Source of the DNA: Alphaproteobacteria bacterium
GTDB lineage: Bacteria > Pseudomonadota > Alphaproteobacteria > Rhizobiales > Devosiaceae
Direction: 5' to 3'
NCBI GenBank assembly: GCA_024280655.1
Contig: JAJRPR010000102.1
Span: 1-34,095 of the forward strand
DNA: 34,095 nucleotides
Numbering within the stretch: the first letter of the stretch is position 1; each line of letters starts with the position of its first letter. The notes below the pieces were generated by a model. That model worked only from the letters and a program-made list of their open reading frames with translations. It was not told the DNA's origin and did not search any database. Position numbers and translations under genes: made by a program. Positions 1-9,090 of the stretch are shown one piece after another.

Positions 1-1
1 A

Positions 2-826
2 TCGCTTTTATGGGCAGATCTTACCAATCTTTATGTGTGGATAGTGTTATTAGTAATTGTGAGCTTTGGTGCTATTGGTTTTTATGATGATTATCTTAAA
101 GTAAAGCGAGCCACAAATGCAGGGTTTAGTGGGGCGCACCGATTGGCACTTGAGGCAGTAATTGCTGGCATTGCAGTGTTCTTTTTAGCGCAACTTAGCG
201 AGCCTGAAGTTGCTACTTCGCTATTTTTCCCATTCATTAAAGATTGGGCGGTTGATTTAGGCTGGTTCTTTATTGCCTTTGGTGGCTTCGTAATTGTAGC
301 GGCTGGCAATGGAGTTAACTTAACTGATGGTCTTGATGGTTTAGCAATCGTCCCCGTAATGATTGCGGCGGCGAGTTTTGGCCTAATTGCATATTTGGCA
401 GGTAATCAAGTATTTTCGGATTATTTGCTGATAAATTTTGTGCCCGGAACAGGTGAGTTGGCGGTGGTATGTGGCGCATTAATTGGCGCAGGGCTTGGCT
501 TTTTGTGGTTCAATGCCCCGCCAGCGCAAATTTTTATGGGCGATACAGGGTCATTAGCACTAGGCGGTGGACTTGGCGCAATCGCAGTTGCTACCAAACA
601 CGAAATCGTACTAGCAATCGTTGGCGGACTATTCGTGCTAGAAACCGTTTCGGTGATTGTACAAGTAGTATCTTTCAAACTAACTGGTAAAAGAGTGTTC
701 AAAATGGCACCAATCCATCATCATTTTGAGCATTTAGGCTGGAGCGAAAGCCAAATAGTCATTCGCTTTTGGATAATTGCCATTGTATTAGCAATGATCG
801 GGCTTTCGTCCTTAAAGCTACGCTAA
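2..826 (+). CDS. mraY: Phospho-N-acetylmuramoyl-pentapeptide-transferase MraY (5' truncated by window edge)
   Basis: The frame is open from base 2 ([15 protein letters not shown]...GFYDDYLKV). MraY motifs are present: [36 protein letters not shown]. Confidence 0.97.
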   Translation, partial: SLLWADLTNLYVWIVLLVIVSFGAIGFYDDYLKVKRATNAGFSGAHRLALEAVIAGIAVFFLAQLSEPEVATSLFFPFIKDWAVDLGWFFIAFGGFVIVAAGNGVNLTDGLDGLAIVPVMIAAASFGLIAYLAGNQVFSDYLLINFVPGTGELAVVCGALIGAGLGFLWFNAPPAQIFMGDTGSLALGGGLGAIAVATKHEIVLAIVGGLFVLETVSVIVQVVSFKLTGKRVFKMAPIHHHFEHLGWSESQIVIRFWIIAIVLAMIGLSSLKLR

Positions 827-827
827 A

Positions 828-2936
828 TTACCCTGCCCGAATTAATGGAATAGCTAGATCACGCCTAAATAAATATAAAAGCGTGCGAATTGCTTCTCCT
901 TGCTCACCGCTTAAATACGGATTTTGTGCCATGATATTTTTGGCATCAACATGTGCAAATTCTAGCAAATGCCGATGAATATCTGGCACTACTAACCTAT
1001 ATCCGGGCATTCCAGATTGACGAGTGCCAAGAATATCGCCCTGACCACGTAATTCTAGATCTTTTTGCGCAATTTCAAACCCGTCTTCAGTTTTACAAAT
1101 AATATCTAAGCGTGCTTTGGCAGTTTCGCTTAGAGGGGATTTATAGAGCAATAGGGCAGCAGAATCTTTGTCCGATCGGCCAACTCGCCCACGTAATTGA
1201 TGTAATTGCGCTAAGCCAAAGCGCTCGGCATGTTCAATAATCATAATTGTGGCGTCTGGCACATCAACCCCAACTTCAATCACTGTTGTTGCAACCAATA
1301 TTTTTGTAATGCCTGTCTGAAAATCTTGCATTATTTGTTGTTTTTCGTCTGCTTTCATACGCCCATGCACCAAAGCAACCTGTGTGCCGAATATCTTCTT
1401 TAACGCCAAAAACCTATCTTCTGCCGAGATTAAATCTAAATGCTCACTCTCCTCAACTAAAGGACAAACCCAAAATGCTTGCGCACCCTCATTTATTTGC
1501 GCTTTAAGACGATTTATAACATTGTCATATTTTCCAATCGGTAAAGCGGCCGTTTTAATAGGCCTTCTACCTGCTGGTTTTTCTTTTAATATGCTAACTG
1601 CCATATCGCCAAAATGAGTAAGCACTAAAGAGCGAGGAATCGGAGTGGCGCTCATTACTAAAAGATCAGCATTTTTGCCTTTTTCAGAGAGCGCAAGGCG
1701 CTGATAAACGCCAAATCTATGCTGCTCATCAATTATTGTTAGCCCAAGATTATTAAATTCAACATCAGATTGAAAAAGCGCATGTGTGCCAATAATAATA
1801 TTGCTACTCCCGTTTTTTATGCTTTCAAGTGCGGCTCTTTTATCAGCAATCTTTTGTTTGCCAGTTAAAAGCACAATATTAAGCCCGACCTTATCGCATA
1901 GGGGTTTTAGGGTTTTATAATGCTGATTAGCCAATAAATCGGTAGGTGCCATTAAGGTAGATTGCGCAGAACTTTCAGCGATTGCCGCCATTGCCATAAG
2001 CGCCACAATCGTTTTGCCTGAACCAACATCACCTTGAAGTAAGCGTGACATCTTGTCTTTATTTTGCAAATCCCCAAATATTTCTTTTATCGCATTTTGC
2101 TGCCCATCAGTTAAAATAAAGGGCAGGGCGGCTTGTAACTTTGTTGTAATAGTACCTGAAAATTGACGGCTTATACCTTTTTCTTTGACCATTGAGGAGC
2201 GAATAATTTGTAAAGTTAATTGCCCTGCCAAATATTCATCATATGCAAGGCGCATTCTGGAAGGTGAATTTATTTCAGCTTCTTGCAGGTTTTTTGGGGT
2301 ATGAACCGCACGCATTGCATCATCAAATTTTGGCCAATTAAATTGCTCTAAGCGATTTTTCTCAATCCATTCAGGTAGGCTCGGCAAGGTGCTAACAATT
2401 TGCACAATGATTTTTCTTAAGGCCTTTGAAGAAAGTCCATGCGTGAGTGGATAAATAGGTTCAACCAATGGCAAATCGTCAAAATTTTCTGGCGCTACAA
2501 TATAATCAGGGTGGGTGATTTGCTTTTCACCGTTAAAAAAAGCAATCTCCCCAGAAACAAAGCGCACCTCGCCAACAGGTAAAGAGCGCTCAACCCAATT
2601 CCCGTGCGAGCGAAAAAACACTAGTGATATTTCACCGCTTTCATCATGGCAAAAAACCCGGTGCGGAATATTGGTGCGGTTCTTTGGTGGCGGCTGATGC
2701 CTATCAATATGTAATTTTAATGTAACAATCGAGTTAAAATAGGCATTTGCTATGCTAACTTGTGCACGCCTATCAATAATTTGGCTTGGCATATGCATTA
2801 AAACATCAAGCGCTATTGCTTCTTGTTCTTTTTGGGTTGCAAAAAACTTTTTGAATAACACACTAAGTTGCGGCCCCACGCCTTTTAATGAGCGTAGCGA
2901 GCGAAATAGCGGTGTTAAAAGTTCGGGACGAGCCAT
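828..2936 (-). CDS. recG: ATP-dependent DNA helicase RecG
   Basis: 702 aa; GDVGSGKT Walker A, DEQHRFG motif II, QLRGRVGRS; convergent with mraY. Confidence 0.96.
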   Translation of the reverse strand: MARPELLTPLFRSLRSLKGVGPQLSVLFKKFFATQKEQEAIALDVLMHMPSQIIDRRAQVSIANAYFNSIVTLKLHIDRHQPPPKNRTNIPHRVFCHDESGEISLVFFRSHGNWVERSLPVGEVRFVSGEIAFFNGEKQITHPDYIVAPENFDDLPLVEPIYPLTHGLSSKALRKIIVQIVSTLPSLPEWIEKNRLEQFNWPKFDDAMRAVHTPKNLQEAEINSPSRMRLAYDEYLAGQLTLQIIRSSMVKEKGISRQFSGTITTKLQAALPFILTDGQQNAIKEIFGDLQNKDKMSRLLQGDVGSGKTIVALMAMAAIAESSAQSTLMAPTDLLANQHYKTLKPLCDKVGLNIVLLTGKQKIADKRAALESIKNGSSNIIIGTHALFQSDVEFNNLGLTIIDEQHRFGVYQRLALSEKGKNADLLVMSATPIPRSLVLTHFGDMAVSILKEKPAGRRPIKTAALPIGKYDNVINRLKAQINEGAQAFWVCPLVEESEHLDLISAEDRFLALKKIFGTQVALVHGRMKADEKQQIMQDFQTGITKILVATTVIEVGVDVPDATIMIIEHAERFGLAQLHQLRGRVGRSDKDSAALLLYKSPLSETAKARLDIICKTEDGFEIAQKDLELRGQGDILGTRQSGMPGYRLVVPDIHRHLLEFAHVDAKNIMAQNPYLSGEQGEAIRTLLYLFRRDLAIPLIRAG

Positions 2937-2972
2937 TTATTCTCTTTATAATTCTGGAGCCTTCTATATAAG

Positions 2973-3001
2973 TTGACTAAAGCATATCATATGCTGAATA
3001 A
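2973..3001 (+). promoter_or_regulatory. Candidate promoter/operator between divergent recG and sdhE
   Basis: TTGACT (2973-2978), 17-nt spacer holding the perfect palindrome AGCATAT-C-ATATGCT (2981-2995), then GAATAA (2996-3001, weak -10). Confidence 0.4.
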
Positions 3002-3017
3002 TTTTGAAAAGATTATA

Positions 3018-3302
3018 ATGGAACAGAAAACCTCAAAAAATAATAATCGTATAAAGCGTATGCTTTATCGTTGTTGGCACCGTGGCACACAAGAAATGGA
3101 TCTTATTCTTGGTCATTTCGCTAATGCAAAGTTAGATGGATATAATGAAGCGGAACTTGATAGGTTTGAACAATTAATGGACGAACAAGATACTGACCTA
3201 TTAAAATGGATTTTGGGGCAAGAGCCCGTGCCAGATAATATTGATGCTGATTTTATAAAACAATTACGAGATTTTCAGCTTATGCGAAATTCTAAATCTT
3301 AA
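3018..3302 (+). CDS. sdhE: FAD assembly factor SdhE (YgfY/DUF339 family)
   Basis: RMLYRCWHRGTQEMDLILGHFA...EQLMDEQDTDLLKWILG is the SdhE signature. The start is likely ATG 3018 rather than 2973. Confidence 0.9.
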   Translation: MEQKTSKNNNRIKRMLYRCWHRGTQEMDLILGHFANAKLDGYNEAELDRFEQLMDEQDTDLLKWILGQEPVPDNIDADFIKQLRDFQLMRNSKS

Positions 3303-3305
3303 ATC

Positions 3306-3941
3306 ATGAGCGAAACACAACAAAATAATTTCCTGCCAAATGAAATATTGATCAATGCACCAGATGGTGTTGTGCCATTTATTTTGGCGGATATGGCAGA
3401 GCAGCGCATAAAGAATGCACCAAATGATAGGGTTGCCTTAAGTTTTATCACACGAGATGGCGAGCGCTTATTGCGTATGAATGATATTTTACGCACTCTT
3501 ATGCCAAATCATCAAATCATTATGCTACCAGCTTGGGATTGTTTGCCCTATGATAGGGTGTCGCCAAATATGGTTTCTATTGCTGCCAGAATGAGCGCAC
3601 TTTCTATTTTAGCAAGTGAGGCAACAAAGGGCGCTATTGTTTTAAGCACCGCAAATGCTCTCATTCAAAAACTACCACCAAAAGCAATAGTAAAATCAAT
3701 GTCATTTATGGCAAAGGCTGGTGAAATAATAGATAGCGAAGACATTATTAAATGGGCAAATATGAACGGCTATTTGCGTGTGCCAACGGTGCGTGAAAGC
3801 GGTGAATATGCAGTTCGTGGTGGTATAATTGATTTATTCCCAGCAGGGCAAAAACAACCCATTAGATTTGATTTTTTGGATCAGTTCTTGAAACAATTAG
3901 GAATTTTAACCCCGAAACTCAGCGCACAAATAATAATCTAA
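3306..3941 (+). pseudogene. mfd: Mfd (transcription-repair coupling factor), N-terminal fragment upstream of frameshift
   Basis: The product matches the Mfd N-terminus (LPAWDCLPYDRVSPN, VRESGEYAVRGGIIDLFPAGQKQPIRFDF). It leaves frame at the T6 run 3872-3877. Confidence 0.9.
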
Positions 3942-3961
3942 CTTCTATATCTTTAGCGCCA

Positions 3962-6793
3962 ATGAGCGAGATTGCATTAAGCGAAGATAGCATAAGAAGA
4001 TTTAGGCAAAATTTTAGCGTTAATTTCAACCAAACTAGAATGGCTGACCCGCTCTATAATGCGATTAGTGCCTCGCAAAGATTTATGGGTATGGAGCATT
4101 GGTTGCCGTTTTTCTATGAGAATTTAGATAGGTTAGTTGATTATTGTGGTGATGCGCCATTTATTTTTGATGATCAAACAATGCTGGCATATAATGAACG
4201 TCAAGCACAAATAATTGATTATTATGAAGCAAGAAGCAAAACACTAAATGCAGCAATCGCTAGTGAAACTATTCCCTATAACGCCATCAAGCCTGAACTG
4301 CTCTATGAGATAGATACAAAAAAACAACAGATATTTGGCAATAATAAATTAATTCAGATTTCTCCATTTGCAAGCCCTGATAGTTTAATAGTAAAAAAAG
4401 ATATGGGAGCGGCTATTGCGCCTTCCTTTGCAGCGCAACGAGCAAAGGAAAATAGCAATATTTTCAATTCGCTAATCGAGTTAATTGACAAAGAGATTGG
4501 AAATAAGCGCAAAATCATTCTCAGCTGCTGGAGCGAAGGTTCTCGTGAAAGAATGGCGCAAGTTCTAGCTGATCATGGTCTAAAAAATATCAATATGGCT
4601 GCTAATTATCATCAGGCAAAGAGTGCAAAGATTGGTGTGGTTTCTTTGCTCGTGCTGGGGCTTGAAACTGGTTTTAAAAGTAAAGAATTATTAGTTTTAT
4701 CTGAGCAAGATATTCTTGGTGAGCGTTTAATTAGATCACGCAAAAAGCGCAAAAGTAGCGATGCCCTAACTGAAGCTAGTGCCTTATCGCCCAATGATCT
4801 CGTAGTGCATATAGATCATGGTATAGGGCGTTTTATTGGTCTTAAGGCCATAAATGTGACTGGTGCGCCGCATGATTGCGTTGAAATTGAATATGCTAAA
4901 AATGATAGGCTTTATTTGCCTGTTGAAAATATTGAATTGCTTTCTCGATATGGATCAGAGCAAGCAGGGGCAACATTAGATAGGCTTGGCACTGGTGCTT
5001 GGCAGGCGAAAAAAGCCAAACTTAAAAAGCGTATAAAAGACATGGCAGAGCAGCTAATAAGAATAGCTGCCAAACGTGAGATGAGTTCCGCTTCTCCCAT
5101 ATCAATGCACGCTGGGGCTTATGATGAATTTGTCGCTAGGTTTTTATTTGATGAAACTGAGGATCAATTAGTAGCAATTGATAATGTTTTAGATGATCTA
5201 ACTTCTGGCAAGGTGATGGATCGCTTGGTGTGTGGTGATGTTGGTTTTGGAAAGACTGAAATTGCCTTGCGTGGCTCATTTGCTATGGCTTTATCGGGCA
5301 GGCAAGTGGCGCTAGTTGTGCCAACCACTTTGTTGGCTCGCCAGCATTATAAAACTTTTAGCGATCGTTTTGCAGGATTGCCAATAAATATCGCCCAGCT
5401 TTCAAGATTAGTTCCAAGCGCACAATTAAAAACTAATAAAAAGGGTTTGGCAGATGGCTCGATTGATATTGTGATTGGCACACATGCGCTTTTAGCCAAA
5501 ACAATAGAATTTCGTGATTTAGGCATGTTGATTATTGATGAGGAACAACATTTTGGCGTTGGACATAAAGAAAGACTAAAAGAGCTGAAAAGCAATGTGC
5601 ATGTGCTAACGCTTAGCGCAACGCCAATCCCACGCACTTTACAATTAGCGCTAACGGGTGTGCGTGATCTATCTTTATTGGCAACGCCACCAGTTGATAG
5701 ATTGGCTATTAGAACCTTCGTTATGCCATTTGATGCATTGAGCGTAAGGGAAGCATTGTTGCGTGAAAAATATCGAGGCGGGCAGAGTTTTTATGTTGTG
5801 CCACGTATTAAAGATCAGGGGAAAATATCACGCTTTTTAAGCGAGCAAGTGCCTGAAGTTAAATTTATGGTGGCTAATGGGCAAATGAATGCCAATGAAC
5901 TTGATGATATTATGAATGCTTTTTATGATGGCAAGTTTGATGTGCTAGTTTCAACCTCCATTGTAGAATCAGGTTTAGATATTCCAAGTGCTAATACTTT
6001 AATTGTACATCGAGCAGATCAGTTTGGTCTTGCGCAACTCTACCAAATACGAGGGCGAATTGGGCGCTCAAAGGTTCGAGCCTATGCTCTATTCACCGTA
6101 CCAGTAGATAAAAAATTAACTGATAATGCGCAAAAGCGGCTTGAAGTATTACAATCGCTTGAACATTTAGGGGCAGGCTTTGAATTGGCGAGCCATGACC
6201 TTGATATTCGTGGTGCTGGTAATTTGCTTGGTGATGAGCAATCGGGGCACATTAGAGAAGTTGGTTTTGAGCTTTATCAAGCAATGTTAGAAGATGCGGT
6301 GGCGGCATTGCGCTCAGGGCAGATTGATGAAAATGAAGAGAATGAGTGGTCGCCGCAAATTTCGCTTTCAATGCCCGTTATGATACCAGAGAATTATGTC
6401 AAAGATTTACCTGTAAGAATGCAGCTTTATCGGCGACTTGGTGATTTAAGCACTGCTGAGGAAATTGATGATTTTGCTGCTGAATTAATAGATAGGTTTG
6501 GCTCTTTGCCAGAAGAGGTGAGGGCGCTATTAAAAATCGTGCTAGTAAAGTCCTTGTGCCGCCAAGCAAATGTTGAAAAAATAGATGCAGGGCCAAAGGG
6601 AGCAATTTTAACGCTTAGAAATAATGAATTCCCAAATCCAACAGCATTAGTTAAGTTAATATCCGATCCAACGCAATTAGTGCGCTTAAGGCCAGATCAA
6701 AAGCTGGTATTTTCTCGAGATTGGCCAAAAGCTGAAGATAGATTAGTAGGAGTTGCATCTATCCTTGCCAAAATGGTAAAAATGACGCAATAA
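3962..6793 (+). CDS. mfd: Mfd, C-terminal part (RNAP-interacting region, translocase, C-terminal domain) downstream of frameshift
   Basis: 943 aa with DLVVHIDHGIGRFIGL, CGDVGFGKTEIALRG, DEEQHFGV, TLSATPIPRTL, QIRGRIGRS. The frame extends upstream to about 3872 as FFGSVLETIRNFNPETQRTNNNLTSISLAP, continuing the upstream ORF. Confidence 0.95.
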   Translation: MSEIALSEDSIRRFRQNFSVNFNQTRMADPLYNAISASQRFMGMEHWLPFFYENLDRLVDYCGDAPFIFDDQTMLAYNERQAQIIDYYEARSKTLNAAIASETIPYNAIKPELLYEIDTKKQQIFGNNKLIQISPFASPDSLIVKKDMGAAIAPSFAAQRAKENSNIFNSLIELIDKEIGNKRKIILSCWSEGSRERMAQVLADHGLKNINMAANYHQAKSAKIGVVSLLVLGLETGFKSKELLVLSEQDILGERLIRSRKKRKSSDALTEASALSPNDLVVHIDHGIGRFIGLKAINVTGAPHDCVEIEYAKNDRLYLPVENIELLSRYGSEQAGATLDRLGTGAWQAKKAKLKKRIKDMAEQLIRIAAKREMSSASPISMHAGAYDEFVARFLFDETEDQLVAIDNVLDDLTSGKVMDRLVCGDVGFGKTEIALRGSFAMALSGRQVALVVPTTLLARQHYKTFSDRFAGLPINIAQLSRLVPSAQLKTNKKGLADGSIDIVIGTHALLAKTIEFRDLGMLIIDEEQHFGVGHKERLKELKSNVHVLTLSATPIPRTLQLALTGVRDLSLLATPPVDRLAIRTFVMPFDALSVREALLREKYRGGQSFYVVPRIKDQGKISRFLSEQVPEVKFMVANGQMNANELDDIMNAFYDGKFDVLVSTSIVESGLDIPSANTLIVHRADQFGLAQLYQIRGRIGRSKVRAYALFTVPVDKKLTDNAQKRLEVLQSLEHLGAGFELASHDLDIRGAGNLLGDEQSGHIREVGFELYQAMLEDAVAALRSGQIDENEENEWSPQISLSMPVMIPENYVKDLPVRMQLYRRLGDLSTAEEIDDFAAELIDRFGSLPEEVRALLKIVLVKSLCRQANVEKIDAGPKGAILTLRNNEFPNPTALVKLISDPTQLVRLRPDQKLVFSRDWPKAEDRLVGVASILAKMVKMTQ

Positions 6794-6928
6794 GCTACAA
6801 ATAATGTTTTTGTATGATGATAATGATTTAGAAAACCCTTTTGGTCATTTTGTTGCCAAAATTTCAGACTTGTTAAGAGATATGTTTTTTATTATGACAG
6901 AACAAATAGCCAACCTTTAGGATTAGAA

Positions 6929-7567
6929 ATGAAGTTAAAGAAATTATTGCTGACCAGCCTTTTAAGTATGGCTCTTGTTAATTTTTCAGGCGCTAGTTTT
7001 GCGCAAGAAAATTCAGAAGACAAGATTGATGCAACTGAGACAAGCTTGCCATCAGCACCAAAACCTGAAGATAATTGGCTAAAAATATGCGCGCCGCTAG
7101 ATAGTGGTGAAAAAGCTTGCATTATGCGTCAAATAGTTTTGCAAAATGGACAGTTTTTTGGCTCATTCATGTTACGTAATGATCCGGGGCAAGAAAACAA
7201 ATTATTAGCTGTTGCAGCCGTTCCTTTAGGCGTTTTATTGCCTTTTAATATGGTTTGGCAGATTGATGGCGGCAAGCCAATTAGAGTTCCATTTGTGCTT
7301 TGCGATAAAGTATCATGTACTTCACAACTTGTAATCAATGAAAATTATATAAATAGTTTGAAAAAAGGCTCTAAACTGTCATTATCTACAAAAACCCAGC
7401 AAAATAAGGATCTCGTGGTCAATATCAACCTCGCAGGTTTTACCTCTGTTTATGATAATGATACTGCCTTAACTTTTGATCAGTTTAGAGAGCAATCAAC
7501 AGGGGCAAGTGCGCTTGAGCAACAATTACAAGATAGAGCTGAGCAAATACGCCAAAATCAAAATTAA
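6929..7567 (+). CDS. Invasion associated locus B (IalB) family exported protein
   Basis: N-terminal signal peptide; W..IC.....K.C.M.Q......G pattern, VPLGVLLP, PFVLCDKVSCTSQLVI, characteristic of the IalB family. Confidence 0.82.
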   Translation: MKLKKLLLTSLLSMALVNFSGASFAQENSEDKIDATETSLPSAPKPEDNWLKICAPLDSGEKACIMRQIVLQNGQFFGSFMLRNDPGQENKLLAVAAVPLGVLLPFNMVWQIDGGKPIRVPFVLCDKVSCTSQLVINENYINSLKKGSKLSLSTKTQQNKDLVVNINLAGFTSVYDNDTALTFDQFREQSTGASALEQQLQDRAEQIRQNQN

Positions 7568-7668
7568 ATTGCTAACAAGGATATACTAACAAAAAAGTGA
7601 AAATAAATTCATTCATTCTTGGTTTTGCAAACAGCCTCTTAACTATCTTGCTTTAGTTTTTAATTATT

Positions 7669-8874
7669 ATGTTTTCACGTGAGAAAAAAACACTCATTGC
7701 CGAATGGTGGTGGACGATAGATAGAACACTCTTAGCAGCACTTATTATGCTATTGCTAGTTGGTGTGGTATTGTCTTTTGCTGCTAGCCCGCCAGTTGCC
7801 GTTCGTCTTGGTTATTCGCCATATCATTTTGTGATACGTCATATTGTTTTCATTGTGCCAACTATTATTGTTCTTATTGGTGCATCATTGTTAAATGAGC
7901 GCTTGGCTAGATTTGCTGCATTATTAATGTTTGTTGGTTCCTTAATTCTACTTTGGGCAACGCCATTCATTGGGTTTGAAGCGAATGGTGCTAGAAGGTG
8001 GATATTGATATTTGGTCAATCAATTCAGCCATCAGAATTTATTAAGCCAAGTTACGCACTTATGGCGGCATGGCTGTTTTCTTTATCGATGCAACAAAAG
8101 GAAGTTCCAGGAAAAATAATTTCTTTCATTTTTATGGGTTTGATAATTATCCCGCTTTTAATGCAACCAGATTTAGGGCAATCATTTTTAGTTGGTGCAA
8201 CATTTTTTTCTCTATTATTTCTTGCTGGTCTATCATGGTTTTGGATTTTTTTGCTCTTTGGGGTTAGTGCTGTTTCGGGCTTTGGCGCATATTTGTTCTT
8301 CCCTCATTTTGCAAGGCGCATAGATGGATTTATAAATCAGGGAAGTAGCGGCCCTTCCTATCAAGTAGAAAAAGCGTTGCAATCATTGCTTGAAGGTGGG
8401 TGGTTTGGTCGTGGGCCGGGTGAGGCTACTGCTAAGAACTATATTCCAGATGCTCATGCAGATTATGTTTTTTCAGCAGCCGCGGGTGAGTTTGGAATTA
8501 TATTTTCTTTAATGCTGGCTTCTTTAATTGGCTTTATTATTATTAGATCATTGAGCAATGCGCAAAATCAAACAGGGTTGTTTGCACGACTTGGAGCTAG
8601 CATTTTAGCTATTCAATTTGGATTGCAATCAATTATAAATTTGGCAGTAAATCTAAATCTCATGCCCTCAAAAGGCATGACTTTGCCATTCGTTTCTTAT
8701 GGAGGAACTTCAATGTTAGCGATTGCTTTTTCAATGGGAATATTGCTGAGCTTAACAAGAAAAAAACCGCATGAAAGACTGCTATCGGTATTACCTCTTT
8801 ATCAAAAGGGAAATAATAAAACAGCGACAGGACTAATGGCGGCAAGAATAAAAGAGCAACCTAGCGAGATATAA
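7669..8874 (+). CDS. ftsW: Peptidoglycan glycosyltransferase / division protein FtsW
   Basis: SEDS family; GARRWI, QPSEFIKP, HADYVFSAAAGEFG, LPFVSYGGTSML. Confidence 0.96.
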   Translation: MFSREKKTLIAEWWWTIDRTLLAALIMLLLVGVVLSFAASPPVAVRLGYSPYHFVIRHIVFIVPTIIVLIGASLLNERLARFAALLMFVGSLILLWATPFIGFEANGARRWILIFGQSIQPSEFIKPSYALMAAWLFSLSMQQKEVPGKIISFIFMGLIIIPLLMQPDLGQSFLVGATFFSLLFLAGLSWFWIFLLFGVSAVSGFGAYLFFPHFARRIDGFINQGSSGPSYQVEKALQSLLEGGWFGRGPGEATAKNYIPDAHADYVFSAAAGEFGIIFSLMLASLIGFIIIRSLSNAQNQTGLFARLGASILAIQFGLQSIINLAVNLNLMPSKGMTLPFVSYGGTSMLAIAFSMGILLSLTRKKPHERLLSVLPLYQKGNNKTATGLMAARIKEQPSEI

Positions 8875-9090
8875 AATGGAAAAAGAAAAATGGCCCACCT
8901 ACGCCAAGGCTTCGGAGGACAGGCGGGGAAGGGCAGCCTGCGTGGCGTGAACGCAAGAAAGAATGTAGCGACCAATGGCGACAAGAATAAAGAAAGCAAC
9001 CTAGCAAGATATAAAATGAAAAAGAAAAACGGCGGGGATGTCGGGGTCGGGAGCGTAGCGACCAACGGCGACAAGAGAAAAAGAGCATGA
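8832..9090. repeat. Degenerate tandem repeat region spanning the ftsW 3' end to the murG start
   Basis: 8835-8893 (aatggcggcaagaataaaagagcaacctagcgagatataaaatggaaaaagaaaaatgg) recurs at 8974-9032 (aatggcgacaagaataaagaaagcaacctagcaagatataaaatgaaaaagaaaaacgg). A partial third copy, gtagcgaccaacggcgacaagagaaaaagagc, runs into the murG start. Confidence 0.85.

Noticed and set aside
6804-6920. 38-aa ORF MFLYDDNDLENPFGHFVAKISDLLRDMFFIMTEQIANL between mfd and ialB
   Set aside because: No Shine-Dalgarno and no recognisable features; a chance short ORF is plausible in AT-rich intergenic DNA.
8890-9090. 66-aa ORF MAHLRQGFGGQAGKGSLRGVNARKN... and antisense ORFs 8802-9074, 8861-9094
   Set aside because: They translate the repeat region itself, with repeated motifs and low-complexity Lys or Phe stretches and no credible RBS. 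Best explained as non-coding repeat.
8832-9090. CRISPR array
   Set aside because: Only two to three degenerate units with unequal spacing and no cas genes. Not CRISPR.
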